Source: Lachnospiraceae bacterium (GTDB lineage Bacteria; Bacillota; Clostridia; Lachnospirales; Lachnospiraceae). Taken from it: a DNA stretch of 64,000 nucleotides. The translations under genes were made by a program, and so were the position numbers. Below, piece by piece: positions 8,001 through 16,757 of this stretch. Where the stretch lies: assembly GCA_024405155.1 (NCBI GenBank), contig JAKSPC010000001.1, positions 62,001-126,000 on the forward strand. Direction: 5' to 3'. Position 1 is the first letter of the stretch. Each line of letters opens with the position of its first letter. The notes below the pieces were generated by a model. It made no database searches. It saw nothing but the letters and a program-made list of their open reading frames with translations, and was not told the DNA's origin.

Positions 8001-9464
8001 TTACTCCGTGATCCTCATTCCCATGATGGTGATGTCGTCGAACTGCTCGGCGCCGTCCACGAATTTGTCGATGTCCGCTTTTACAAGGACCAGCTGCTGT
8101 TCGATGGTGCAGTTCATGCAGCTGTTCAGACAGGTAAGCAGTCTTTCTTCCCCGTACAGCTCGTTTCTGCGGTTGGTGGCCTCGGTCACGCCGTCCGTAT
8201 AGAAGAACATTTCGTCCCCCGCGGAAAGGGTGATCTCCTGCTCTTTGTAACGGAAACCGTCCATGCCCGCCAGCACGAATCCGCTCTTCTGCTCCAGATA
8301 CTCAGGATCCTGTCCTTTTCTTATGATGACCGGCGGGTTATGTCCCGCGTTCACGAACGTAAGCACTCCCGTTTCGGTATTGTAAACGCCTGCCCAGCAG
8401 GTGACGAAAAGTCCCGCGTCGTTGTTCTCACACAGCTGCGCGTTGGCGTTGGTCAGCGCCTCGGCGGGAGAAAGTCCCATCTGCAGCTGGTTCTTCAGCA
8501 CCGTCTTGGAAATGGTCATGAACAGCGCGGCGCCCACGCCCTTTCCAGACACATCGGCCATGACCATACCCACGTGATTTTTGTCGATGATGTAGTAGTC
8601 GTAGAAATCGCCGCCCACTTCCTTGGCGGGATGATACACGGCCCGAAGGTCAATATTGGGATGTCCGGGGAACGCCGGGAAGATGCAGGGCAGCATGCTG
8701 TTCTGGATCTTTGTCGCCAGATCCAGCTCCGCCTCGATGCGGCTGGTCTTTTTGGCCGTTTCCGCCTGCAGGTCCACCATGCGTTTGCCGCGGCTGGCCA
8801 CGAACCGGCAGCTGACGGAAAGCGACAGGAAAATGAGCACTCTGGGGATGAACTCATTGACGAAGAGGCTGAGGACGTATCTGTTTTTGTCGTATCCGGC
8901 GGCGACGATCGCGTCTCTGAGCGTCTGCCCGGGGAGAACGGTGAGCGTAACGCCGTCAGGGAACTTGATCATGTTGAGATTCATGATGCCGAAATACCCG
9001 CAGATCACGGCAGCCACGGCAAAAACGACCGCTGTGAGGATGGCCACGTTCTGCGTATATTTCTCATCGAAGTAACGGGTGCTCACCACCATGGGAAATA
9101 CCATGACCAGGGTCACGTTGTGCCCCAGGACCGCGGCAAGGATGGCGCATACCAGAATGAGGTCCACCATCAGCGGGATCTTCAGCCATGACTTCGTACC
9201 CACATATATGGAATTGAGGATCGTGATGGGCACTTCCACGATAAGGGCAAGCAGAACTGCCAGCCGCATGAGGTGCCTGTCGGCGGTAAAAACACCCACC
9301 TCGTTTAAGACAAGGCACAGAAGCATCATGCCCACGATGATTATCATGGTGGTGCCCACCATGACATTTGCCGTGATCTCATTGGCAAGGTACGCGTTAC
9401 CTTCCGCAACCGCCTTCTGTACCTCTTCATTCATTCTTTTTTTTGAATCTTTCGTTGTCGGCAT
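8001..9464 (-). CDS. Membrane protein with C-terminal SpoIIE/RsbU-type PP2C phosphatase
   Basis: 487 residues. About six membrane helices occupy residues 30-235, followed by a short linker helix and a PPM phosphatase domain (about 255-487) with the metal motifs GGDFYDYY, VMADVSGKGVG, AGHNPPVI and YTDGVTEATN, ending in FDDITI. Such proteins dephosphorylate anti-anti-sigma factors in response to membrane or extracellular cues. No sigma-factor partner is nearby. Start ATG 9464 follows GGAGGG. Downstream is sstT. The input sensed by the novel-looking membrane part is unknown. Confidence 0.9.
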   Translation of the reverse strand: MPTTKDSKKRMNEEVQKAVAEGNAYLANEITANVMVGTTMIIIVGMMLLCLVLNEVGVFTADRHLMRLAVLLALIVEVPITILNSIYVGTKSWLKIPLMVDLILVCAILAAVLGHNVTLVMVFPMVVSTRYFDEKYTQNVAILTAVVFAVAAVICGYFGIMNLNMIKFPDGVTLTVLPGQTLRDAIVAAGYDKNRYVLSLFVNEFIPRVLIFLSLSVSCRFVASRGKRMVDLQAETAKKTSRIEAELDLATKIQNSMLPCIFPAFPGHPNIDLRAVYHPAKEVGGDFYDYYIIDKNHVGMVMADVSGKGVGAALFMTISKTVLKNQLQMGLSPAEALTNANAQLCENNDAGLFVTCWAGVYNTETGVLTFVNAGHNPPVIIRKGQDPEYLEQKSGFVLAGMDGFRYKEQEITLSAGDEMFFYTDGVTEATNRRNELYGEERLLTCLNSCMNCTIEQQLVLVKADIDKFVDGAEQFDDITIMGMRITE

Positions 9465-9559
9465 ACCGGTCCCTCCGAATCATGTTCATTTCTTGTATTA
9501 TACCACAAAAAGAGTCTTTGAGATACACCCTGAATGCAAAGATTTGTTCTGTTTCCTGC

Positions 9560-9581
9560 TGTCAGAATATTGTCAGAATAT
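9560..9581. promoter_or_regulatory. Tandem 11-bp direct repeat upstream of FtsX/acyl operon
   Basis: TGTCAGAATAT occurs twice in tandem (9560-9570, 9571-9581), abutting the -35 of the promoter at 9581-9610. Direct repeats of 11 bp touching a -35 are typical binding sites of OmpR-family response regulators, which often control FtsX-type transporters. No such regulator is in the window. Confidence 0.55.
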
Positions 9582-9610
9582 TGAGCGCGGATCAATTGCT
9601 GTGATATAAT
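9581..9610 (+). promoter_or_regulatory. Sigma-A promoter giving a near-leaderless transcript
   Basis: TTGAGC (9581-9586), 18-bp spacer, TATAAT (9605-9610) with extended TG motif (TGATATAAT). The coding ATG is at 9619, only 8 bases after the -10, so transcription should start at or within two bases of the start codon. There is no Shine-Dalgarno sequence. Confidence 0.75.
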
Positions 9611-9618
9611 TAACCATC

Positions 9619-12027
9619 ATGACAAAAACGCTGTTTATCGATTCCGTACAGACCGTGAAAAAATCAATGGTGATCTTTATTTCCATTGTATTTTTCACCA
9701 TGCTCTGCGTTGCCCTGTATACGGGGATGGAGTGGTCCACGGCCAGCATGCCGCAAAGCGTGCATGAGTCCATGGAGGATGCGGATCTGTATGACATCCG
9801 TTTGCTTTATGATCACGGGCTGTCGGAAGCGGATCTTCAGAAGATCGCGCAGATCGACGGCGTAGATGAAGTCACAGGGAGCCGCATGGGGTACGAGACC
9901 TTTGTCCATCATGGAAACCGCTATGTGCAGGCAAGGATCCTTAAGATCACCGACGATGTGAACGTGCCGGTCAACGTTTCCGGAAAGCTTCCCGAAACAG
10001 GAAAAGAAGCCGCCGTTTCCAAAGCCTGGGCTGAAGACAACGACATAAAGATCGGCGATACCCTTCCCTTCCTTCCGGAGGAAGGCGGTTTTCCGGCGCT
10101 TTCGGAAAAGGAACTCACCGTGACCGCGTTTATGGACACGTTGGAATATAACGAGCTGAACGTGCCGGGATACGGCGTTTCGGAGCAGAACCAGCTGGCA
10201 GTGGGCTGCATCCTTTACGTGACCGAAGAGGCATTCAACCCGGTGATATACCGCGGCGACAATCTGGTCCTTATACGGAGCGACCGGCTGAGAAATGTCT
10301 CGGCTTTTTCCGATGAATACAAGACAGAGGCAGGAAAGATCAAGGACAGCATTACGGAGGCTCTTTCCGGAACGGACCTTGCTGGCTTTGTCCTGACGGA
10401 CAGGACGTATCTTCCCGCCGTGATCGTTCCCAAAAACCTCACCGTTTCCCTGGGAAATGTAAAGAGCATCCTCGTCAGTGTCTTTCTGATCATCGGTCTT
10501 CTGATCTGCTACGGTTCCATCATACGGATGGTAAGCGATCAGTCATATCTGATCGGCACCAAAATGGCCATGGGCGTCCGGCCGGGAGAGATCCGGCTGC
10601 AATACTGCTTTTATACGGGATCGGCAGTTCTTCCGGGGTGTCTTCTGGGCGGTCTTCTGGGAAGATTCATTGCCGGGCTCCTGCTGTCCGTATGCAGCAA
10701 AAATTACGCCGTGCCTTTCTCGTTAAAGACGGACCTCGCTCCCTTCTTTGCCGTCTGTTCCTTCGAGATCGTCCCCGCGATTTTCGTCACACTGCTTGGC
10801 GTCCACGCGGCACTTAAAAATAAAGTGATCGACCTTCTTTCCGGGAATAAGACCGTATCGGCAAAGGGACACGTTTACGAGAGGTTTCCGCTGTGGAACA
10901 GGCTCTCGCTTTTTGCGAAAGCGGTCATCAACAACTTTTTCAACGAAAAGAAGAGAGTATTGCAGACGATGATCGGCATCGTGGGAAGCACCACGCTGCT
11001 GATGATCTCCCTGATCCTGTATGCGGACGTGAACCGGAGCTTCGACATCCAGTATTCCGATTTCTACCACTTCGATTCCTACGTCTTTTATGACGGTTCC
11101 CTGTCGGCTTCCGATGAGATCGCCCGGATCCTTACGGAACGGAACATCCCCTTCGCGGACGTATGTTATACCAGAAGATACATCCGGAAACCGGACGGGC
11201 TCATCGGGAATACCTATATCGTTGTTTATGATGATGACGAAGCTTTCCGGAAACTGGTGACCGTCGTCCCGGACGGAAAGAAAAACGAGGGGGACGTTTC
11301 CAAAGGTCTGTGGGTAAGCAATGCCTATCAGAAGTACTACGGCGATGAAGGATCGAAAGCGCTCCGCTTTATCGGGGAAGACGGCGATACCGAAGTGCCG
11401 GCAGCAGGTTTTTTCAAATATTATCTGACCTATTATCAGCTGTTCATGGACAGCGATACCTATGAAACATACATGGGCGGTCCGGCTGTCAATAACGCTT
11501 TCATGATCAGGCTCTCCGGAGCGGATAAGGACGAACTGCTGGATGCGCTGCTTACCGTACCCGGCTACCGTACGTTTACGGATTACTACAAGCAGACCTA
11601 CAACAGTTACGGCACATTCAAAGGCATTGCCGACATGCTGGTGATCGTTTACTTCGTGCTGGCGATCGTTTTGTCTTTTATGGTTTCCTTAAGCGTTCTC
11701 AATGTGTTTGTCAGCGAAAAGAAGCGCGAGCTGATCATCATGATGATCAACGGCTATTCCGCCGGCAAAGCGAAGCTTTACATTTTTCTGGATACGGCTT
11801 TCATCACGTTTACCGGCATCGTCCTGGGGCTTGTCTTCGGATGCATCCTGGGACTGAAGAGCGTGACCGCCTTTGAAAGTGACGTGGTGAATTTCGTTCA
11901 TCAGATCCCCGTTTCCGTATTTGTCATATCGGCTGCTGCCGTGGCGCTTATCATGCTGGTGCTCAGCCTGATCGTGCAGAGAAGGATCGGGAAATTCCGG
12001 CTGTCGGATATCAGTGAAGGAGCATAA
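9619..12027 (+). CDS. FtsX-like ABC transporter permease (two FtsX domains)
   Basis: 802 residues. One N-terminal helix (about 15-35), an extracellular domain, three helices around residues 285-420, another helix near 460, a second extracellular domain, and three C-terminal helices (about 660-790): the two-domain layout of MacB/BceB-like permeases of peptide or lipid exporters. No ATPase is adjacent, so it may share one of the ATPases at 23.1 or 29.4 kb. It is the first gene of an operon with a carrier protein, acyltransferase and AMP-forming ligase. The start at ATG 9619 lacks a ribosome binding site and appears leaderless. Confidence 0.85.
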   Translation: MTKTLFIDSVQTVKKSMVIFISIVFFTMLCVALYTGMEWSTASMPQSVHESMEDADLYDIRLLYDHGLSEADLQKIAQIDGVDEVTGSRMGYETFVHHGNRYVQARILKITDDVNVPVNVSGKLPETGKEAAVSKAWAEDNDIKIGDTLPFLPEEGGFPALSEKELTVTAFMDTLEYNELNVPGYGVSEQNQLAVGCILYVTEEAFNPVIYRGDNLVLIRSDRLRNVSAFSDEYKTEAGKIKDSITEALSGTDLAGFVLTDRTYLPAVIVPKNLTVSLGNVKSILVSVFLIIGLLICYGSIIRMVSDQSYLIGTKMAMGVRPGEIRLQYCFYTGSAVLPGCLLGGLLGRFIAGLLLSVCSKNYAVPFSLKTDLAPFFAVCSFEIVPAIFVTLLGVHAALKNKVIDLLSGNKTVSAKGHVYERFPLWNRLSLFAKAVINNFFNEKKRVLQTMIGIVGSTTLLMISLILYADVNRSFDIQYSDFYHFDSYVFYDGSLSASDEIARILTERNIPFADVCYTRRYIRKPDGLIGNTYIVVYDDDEAFRKLVTVVPDGKKNEGDVSKGLWVSNAYQKYYGDEGSKALRFIGEDGDTEVPAAGFFKYYLTYYQLFMDSDTYETYMGGPAVNNAFMIRLSGADKDELLDALLTVPGYRTFTDYYKQTYNSYGTFKGIADMLVIVYFVLAIVLSFMVSLSVLNVFVSEKKRELIIMMINGYSAGKAKLYIFLDTAFITFTGIVLGLVFGCILGLKSVTAFESDVVNFVHQIPVSVFVISAAAVALIMLVLSLIVQRRIGKFRLSDISEGA

Positions 12028-12033
12028 TTGAAA

Positions 12034-12279
12034 ATGGAACAGGAAATCGAACAGAAGATCACCCGGTTTTTGAGTGAAAAAACAGAGATCCCGGCAGAGG
12101 AACTGGATCCCGGGACCATGCTCACCGAATTCGGCATCACGTCCTTACAGTTTCTGGGATACGTGGCCGGGATCGAAAGCATGTTTGACATCCGTCTTTC
12201 GGAACGGGATCTGAATGATATCTATACCATCCGTGATCTTGCGGAAAAGGTCACAAAAAAGTGCCATGAAAGAGCTTAA
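12034..12279 (+). CDS. Acyl/peptidyl carrier protein
   Basis: 81 residues with the carrier-protein fold pattern; the phosphopantetheine attachment serine is in FGITSLQF (GxxS with T instead of D before S). ATG 12034 has AAGGAG 11 bp upstream; TTG 12028 in the same frame is closer to the site and cannot be excluded. It is not the fatty-acid AcpP: sequence and context differ, since it lies between an FtsX permease and a membrane acyltransferase with an AMP-forming ligase behind. It probably carries an acyl or aminoacyl group made by that ligase. Confidence 0.85.
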   Translation: MEQEIEQKITRFLSEKTEIPAEELDPGTMLTEFGITSLQFLGYVAGIESMFDIRLSERDLNDIYTIRDLAEKVTKKCHERA

Positions 12280-13357
12280 TATTTCTAAAGGCGTCTGCAT
12301 CATCGGGGTAGTTGCGCTGCATATCCTGTTTATCAATACCTACACGCCGTACCCGTGGATCCGGTATTTCGGCTTCCTTGTGCTGGTCTTTTTTACCGCC
12401 TCGGGGTATGAGTTTTCTCCGTCACGGATTTCCGCGCGGAAGGATCTTCACAATTACGTATCAGTTCCTTTCTTCTACATGCTGAAATATTACGCGATCA
12501 TTGCGGTGCTTTACAGCATCGTCATGATGGCCGCCGGGAAACTGGACCTTACCGGCTGTGCCCTGGCGACACTGGGAGAGATCTTCACGGAATCCCTCAT
12601 AAAAAAGATCCCCGGGCTGGTTTATCCTGAGGTCAGTTTCAAGCCGGTCTTTTCTGTTTTCTGGCTGATCCGCGATTACATCATTGCCAACCTGATCATG
12701 ATCCCGGCTGTCCGGCTCTACCGGAAAGGAAAGGCCTGGAAAGCTGCTTCCGCCGCCGGGCTCCTGCTCCTTTCCGCCTTATGTTACGTACTTTTGCCCG
12801 ATCTTCCCTTTCAGCTGCAGGCGGTCCCGTCTTTCTGCGCTTTCATGTTCATGGGATATGTTTTCAAGGCGGAAAACCTTTATCAGAAGTTTTTGCAGCT
12901 GCCCGGAAGGAAGAAGCTTTTTCTTTCGCTGGGGCTGTTTGCCGTCTGTCTACTTCTCTGCTCCCGTCTGGAGCTGAACCACATGGCTGTGGGGCGTTTT
13001 GCCATGAATGACGCGTCTATTCTGTGCTGGCTTTTTGCCATGCTCGCCTGCGCGGCAAGCATCATCCCCTGCTTTTACGGCGCCGGAGCCCTCACCCGCT
13101 TTGAAAAACTGTCCGGTTTCCTGACAACACTGGGAAGAGGCTGTGCCGACATGAACTTTGTCCACATGTTTTTTGCCATGTCCCTGTTCCAGATCACGGG
13201 GATCGTAAACGGAAGGTGCTTTTCCGAAGAGATCACGGTAACGCCCGCCATATTCCTTCAGTTTCTGATCTCCTTCGCGTTCTCCTTCCTGATGTCCTGC
13301 CTGTGGGTGCGGGCGCACAGGAAACTGGTATCACTTCGGGTGAAATACAGAAAATGA
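12266..13357 (+). CDS. Acyltransferase-3 family integral membrane protein
   Basis: 363 residues, about ten membrane helices. The N-terminal ISKGVCIIGVVALHILFIN places the conserved His of acyltransferase-3 proteins in helix 1. Family members transfer acyl groups from a donor to sugars, lipids or peptidoglycan at the membrane. ATG 12266 is used; it overlaps the carrier-protein gene by 14 bp, and the end overlaps the ligase gene by 4 bp (ATGA), so all are translationally coupled. By context the donor may be the carrier-bound acyl group; the acceptor is unknown. Confidence 0.8.
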   Translation: MKELNISKGVCIIGVVALHILFINTYTPYPWIRYFGFLVLVFFTASGYEFSPSRISARKDLHNYVSVPFFYMLKYYAIIAVLYSIVMMAAGKLDLTGCALATLGEIFTESLIKKIPGLVYPEVSFKPVFSVFWLIRDYIIANLIMIPAVRLYRKGKAWKAASAAGLLLLSALCYVLLPDLPFQLQAVPSFCAFMFMGYVFKAENLYQKFLQLPGRKKLFLSLGLFAVCLLLCSRLELNHMAVGRFAMNDASILCWLFAMLACAASIIPCFYGAGALTRFEKLSGFLTTLGRGCADMNFVHMFFAMSLFQITGIVNGRCFSEEITVTPAIFLQFLISFAFSFLMSCLWVRAHRKLVSLRVKYRK

Positions 13358-14871
13358 GCAGACTTTCAGACATTCCCGGAGAGACTTTTTCCATTCCCGG
13401 GCTGATAAAGAGAAATCATGAACTGCGGGGCGACGCGCCGGCTCTTCTTTTGGACGGGGCGGAAGCAGGCGGGGCAGTATCACAGGCCATTACGCATTCG
13501 GAACTTTACCATGCGGTGGGGCTTCTTTGTGATCTCCTTTCGCAAAAGTTTCATGGAGCCCATATCGGCATTCTGGGTGAAAATTCCAATGAATGGTTCC
13601 TGGCATTCCTGGGCATCCTCTGCAGTTCTTCTGCTGCCGTACCGGTGGAAATAGAGCTGTCCGCGGAGGAAGCAGCCGGGCGGCTTTTGCGCGCCGACTG
13701 CGAAGCGGTCTTTCTCTCGGAAGATTACAGGGATTACGGCGAAGTCTTTGCGGCCCACGGGATCGAGGTACTGCCGCTTACCCTTGTGAAAGACATGATC
13801 ACTGCCGTCACAAAAGACGGAAAGAAGACAGAGCATGATCTGCGCTGTCAGATCCCCTCCGATACGCCGGCGGCCATCCTTTTTACCTCCGGCACTTCGG
13901 GAGAACCGAAAGCCGCAGTCTTAAGCCACAAAGGACTGCTTTCCAATGTCCGTGCCATAGATGAAAGGATCCCCCGGATCCCGGGTGTGCTGATTCTTGT
14001 GCCGCTGCCGCTGTACCACGCATTCCCGCTGTCTGCTTCTCTCGGAGCGCTTCTTGCGCATGCCCCGGCCATCTGTTTTACTTCCGTCCGAAGGATCCTC
14101 CGGGAAATGCCGCGGCGAAAGCCGCATTATATCGTGGCGGTCCCTGCCGTCGTGGAACTGATATATGAAAACGTGAAAGATCTCTCCGAAGCGCAGATAA
14201 AAGAGTTTTCCGGCGGCCGCGTGGCCGGCGTGATCTCCGGGGGAGCGTATCTTGCGCCGGCGATCCAGGAAGGCATGTGCGGGAAGGGCCTTCCGGTCGT
14301 GCAGGGATACGGCATGACGGAGTGCTCTCCGATCATTGCCGTAGATGAATTGAAAACGGGGATCCATACCGGAAGCGTGGGACGTGCCATCGGGGACTGC
14401 ACCGTTTCCGTAAGCTGCCCGGATGAAAACGGCGTGGGAGAGCTTACGGTCCGCGGGGATAACCTGATGGCGGGATATTACAGGGACCCGGAAGCGACCG
14501 CACAGACGATCCGGGACGGCGTCCTCTATACCGGTGACCTGGGATATCTGGATGAAAACGGATATATCTATCTTACCGGGCGCAAAAAAGATCTGATCAT
14601 TCTCTCAAACGGGAAGAATGTTTCTCCCGAAGAACTGGAAGGAATGTTTGCGACGTTTCCCTATATCCGGGCGGTACGCGTTTATGAAGAGGACGGGAGA
14701 ATAACCGGTGAGTTTTATCTTAATAAAGAGCAGTGGCCGGATGCAGAGGAGCGTCTTAAAAAAGACGTTCTCTCCGTGAACCGGTCACTGCCGAAATATA
14801 AAAATATCGTTTCCGTAAAGATCGGAAGCGCACTGCCGGGAAAAAAGCTTTTCCGCTGGGAAAGGCAGTGA
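13354..14871 (+). CDS. AMP-dependent synthetase/ligase (acyl-CoA or acyl-ACP ligase)
   Basis: 505 residues. ANL-superfamily motifs are present: phosphate loop ILFTSGTSGEPKAAV, GYGMTECSP, the YTGDLGYL aspartate, the hinge TGRKKDLIILSNGKN, and the C-terminal catalytic lysine in PGKKLFR. Start ATG 13354 overlaps the acyltransferase stop. It should adenylate a carboxylic acid and load it on CoA or, by context, on the carrier protein at 12034. The arrangement recalls the Dlt system in logic (ligase, carrier, membrane acyltransferase) but the membrane enzyme is acyltransferase-3, not MBOAT. Confidence 0.88.
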   Translation: MSRLSDIPGETFSIPGLIKRNHELRGDAPALLLDGAEAGGAVSQAITHSELYHAVGLLCDLLSQKFHGAHIGILGENSNEWFLAFLGILCSSSAAVPVEIELSAEEAAGRLLRADCEAVFLSEDYRDYGEVFAAHGIEVLPLTLVKDMITAVTKDGKKTEHDLRCQIPSDTPAAILFTSGTSGEPKAAVLSHKGLLSNVRAIDERIPRIPGVLILVPLPLYHAFPLSASLGALLAHAPAICFTSVRRILREMPRRKPHYIVAVPAVVELIYENVKDLSEAQIKEFSGGRVAGVISGGAYLAPAIQEGMCGKGLPVVQGYGMTECSPIIAVDELKTGIHTGSVGRAIGDCTVSVSCPDENGVGELTVRGDNLMAGYYRDPEATAQTIRDGVLYTGDLGYLDENGYIYLTGRKKDLIILSNGKNVSPEELEGMFATFPYIRAVRVYEEDGRITGEFYLNKEQWPDAEERLKKDVLSVNRSLPKYKNIVSVKIGSALPGKKLFRWERQ

Positions 14872-14887
14872 TCCAAAGGATATGGGA

Positions 14888-15556
14888 TCAGCCGAACTGA
14901 AGGCTTAAGGCAATCAGGATCTGGCCGACGTAGTATAGAGCCAGGTTGGTGATGCGCAGAGAATCTTTGCTTTCCTTTCCGAAGGTGTTGAAGATCAGTA
15001 CGATGTCGCTGATCAGAAACAGCACGGCGCCGGCAAAGAACAGATATGACCGCTCGCACGGATCGGCGATCAGCGCGCCCAGCGCCACAAAATTCATGAC
15101 GGTGATGGTGCCTACGTAAACCACGCCGAAGATCTTGAAGGCCTTTTCGGCAGTGATCTTCCGAAGGATCCAGATCGTCAGAAGGCAGGTCGCCGCCAGG
15201 CCGGCAAGAATATAGACGACCGGATTTTTGCAGAGCGGGATGAGCGCCGCCAGATAGAAGATGTGGCCGCCGAGGAACACCAGGATGCCGAAAAGAAAGA
15301 TCTGTTTTCCGACTTTCGGGAATACGTAGCGCAGATTTAAGAGCACGTCGGCCACGGCGCCCAGGATGAGGCCGATCACCACCAGCTTCGCGAACCGCTG
15401 GTTTTTGCAGAGACTGCTTCCCGCAATGCCGAAGATTACGAAGGCGAGAGAAGCCAGTCCTTTCAGGATCACCGCCGGCACGTATTGTTTTTTGAGTTCA
15501 AAATGCATGTAGACGGCGACCAGCAGAAAACAGACAGGCATCAGATAAAAGCACAT
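14888..15556 (-). CDS. YhhN/TMEM86-type lysoplasmalogenase-like membrane protein
   Basis: 222 residues, about eight short membrane helices. KGLASLAFVIFG, GLILGAVADVLL and FLISDIVLIFN correspond to the conserved YhhN family segments with their membrane-embedded Asp residues. Characterised members hydrolyse the vinyl-ether bond of lysoplasmalogens, lipids common in anaerobic Clostridia. AAAGGAGG lies just before ATG 15556. It converges on the ligase gene with a 16-bp gap and diverges from the ABC transporter operon at 15697. Confidence 0.85.
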   Translation of the reverse strand: MCFYLMPVCFLLVAVYMHFELKKQYVPAVILKGLASLAFVIFGIAGSSLCKNQRFAKLVVIGLILGAVADVLLNLRYVFPKVGKQIFLFGILVFLGGHIFYLAALIPLCKNPVVYILAGLAATCLLTIWILRKITAEKAFKIFGVVYVGTITVMNFVALGALIADPCERSYLFFAGAVLFLISDIVLIFNTFGKESKDSLRITNLALYYVGQILIALSLQFG

Positions 15557-15660
15557 AAAGTCCTCCTTTCAGACGAACAGACAGAAACAAAGAGCCCTGT
15601 CAACAGAATAGTACAGCGCTTAAGTCCCGCTGGCAACCGTTTTTTCTGAACAAAAATCAC

Positions 15661-15690
15661 TTTCCATTCATTTTGCTTCTATAGTATAAT
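15661..15690 (+). promoter_or_regulatory. Promoter giving a leaderless substrate-binding protein mRNA
   Basis: A weak -35 (TTTCCA, 15661-15666), 18-bp spacer and TATAAT (15685-15690). The ATG of the next gene is at 15697, six bases past the -10, so the start codon should coincide with +1. No ribosome binding site is present. Confidence 0.6.
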
Positions 15691-15696
15691 CAGATA

Positions 15697-16755
15697 ATGA
15701 AACGAAAGATCCTTTCTGCCATTCTGATATTGTCTCTTCTTTTATGCGCGTGCGCGCAGGGAAGAGAGGCTGCGCCCGGAAGTACCGGTTCCGGGATCGT
15801 GTCGTCTTCGGGATCGCTCCCCGGAATCACCGATGCGGCAGGCAGAAAGATCACTGTCCGCCCCAACGCGAAGGAACTGACGGCAGCATCGGTCTACGCG
15901 GTCTCCGCTCCGTTTTTTACTGCCCTCGGCATCAGTGACCGGGTAAAGGCCGTCAATTTGAAGACCGGCTTCTGGGCCCTGGCGGATCCGGCACTGGGCG
16001 CGGCGGATACGGTGGGCCGGGGGACCGTGGATCTGGAAAAACTGGCAGAGATCCATCCGGATGTGCTCATTCACCGCATTCACGACGAAAAGACCGTGGA
16101 AGCCGTTTCAAGGCTTGGCATCGATGTGATCTGCATCCGTGTGGAAAGCGTGGATGACGTAAAAAACACCCTCATCATGCTGGGCGAATACTTCGGCGCG
16201 CAGGAAAGGGCCGAAAAGGCCATAGACTGGATCGAAGGAGAATTCCGGTCGATCCGAAAGATCACGGATACCATCCCGGAAAAGGAGAGGAAAACGGCCC
16301 TTCTCATGGGCGGGCGCATCGGAAGAGCGGCCGGAGCGGACATGCTCCAGTCCTGGATGATCGAAACTGCCGGCGGGATCTCCGTGGTAAAGGAAGCGGA
16401 GGATCAGAGCTGGGTCGATATCGGCGTGGAACGGATCTTTGCCTATGATCCCGACGTGATCTTTCTGACCGGCTCCACCGCCCGGGAATACACGATAGAG
16501 GAACTGTACGGCGACCCGGCCTGGAGCGCGCTGAAAGCCGTCCGGAACAGACAGATCTTCGCGATGCCTGCCGAAAAGGATCCCTGGGACCTTCCGGGGC
16601 TTTCCTGCGTGACCGGCACCGCTTTTATGCTCCGGAAAATGTACCCGGACCGTTTTTCGGCCGAAGACCTGGAGGATCACGCGGACAGCTATTACCGCTT
16701 TATGTTCGGCCGCTGTTTTGATAAAGAACTGGAACTGGATTATAAAAGCTACTGA
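15697..16755 (+). CDS. FecB/BtuF/MolA-type ABC substrate-binding lipoprotein
   Basis: 352 residues. Lipoprotein signal ends in LLLCACAQ. Two lobes joined by a long helix, with the family text IHPDVLIHRIHDEKTVEAV, define a cluster A (TroA-like) binding protein for iron chelates, corrinoids or oxyanions. Two bases after its stop comes the FecCD permease, then the ATPase, a complete importer. The following genes encode a SUOX-like lipoprotein and a tungstopterin-type enzyme, so molybdate or tungstate is an inferred alternative substrate to iron or B12. Confidence 0.85.
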   Translation: MKRKILSAILILSLLLCACAQGREAAPGSTGSGIVSSSGSLPGITDAAGRKITVRPNAKELTAASVYAVSAPFFTALGISDRVKAVNLKTGFWALADPALGAADTVGRGTVDLEKLAEIHPDVLIHRIHDEKTVEAVSRLGIDVICIRVESVDDVKNTLIMLGEYFGAQERAEKAIDWIEGEFRSIRKITDTIPEKERKTALLMGGRIGRAAGADMLQSWMIETAGGISVVKEAEDQSWVDIGVERIFAYDPDVIFLTGSTAREYTIEELYGDPAWSALKAVRNRQIFAMPAEKDPWDLPGLSCVTGTAFMLRKMYPDRFSAEDLEDHADSYYRFMFGRCFDKELELDYKSY

Positions 16756-16757
16756 AA

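Noticed and set aside
8340..9191. Plus-strand open frame opposite the SpoIIE-type phosphatase
   Set aside because: No ribosome binding site, no domain; antisense shadow.
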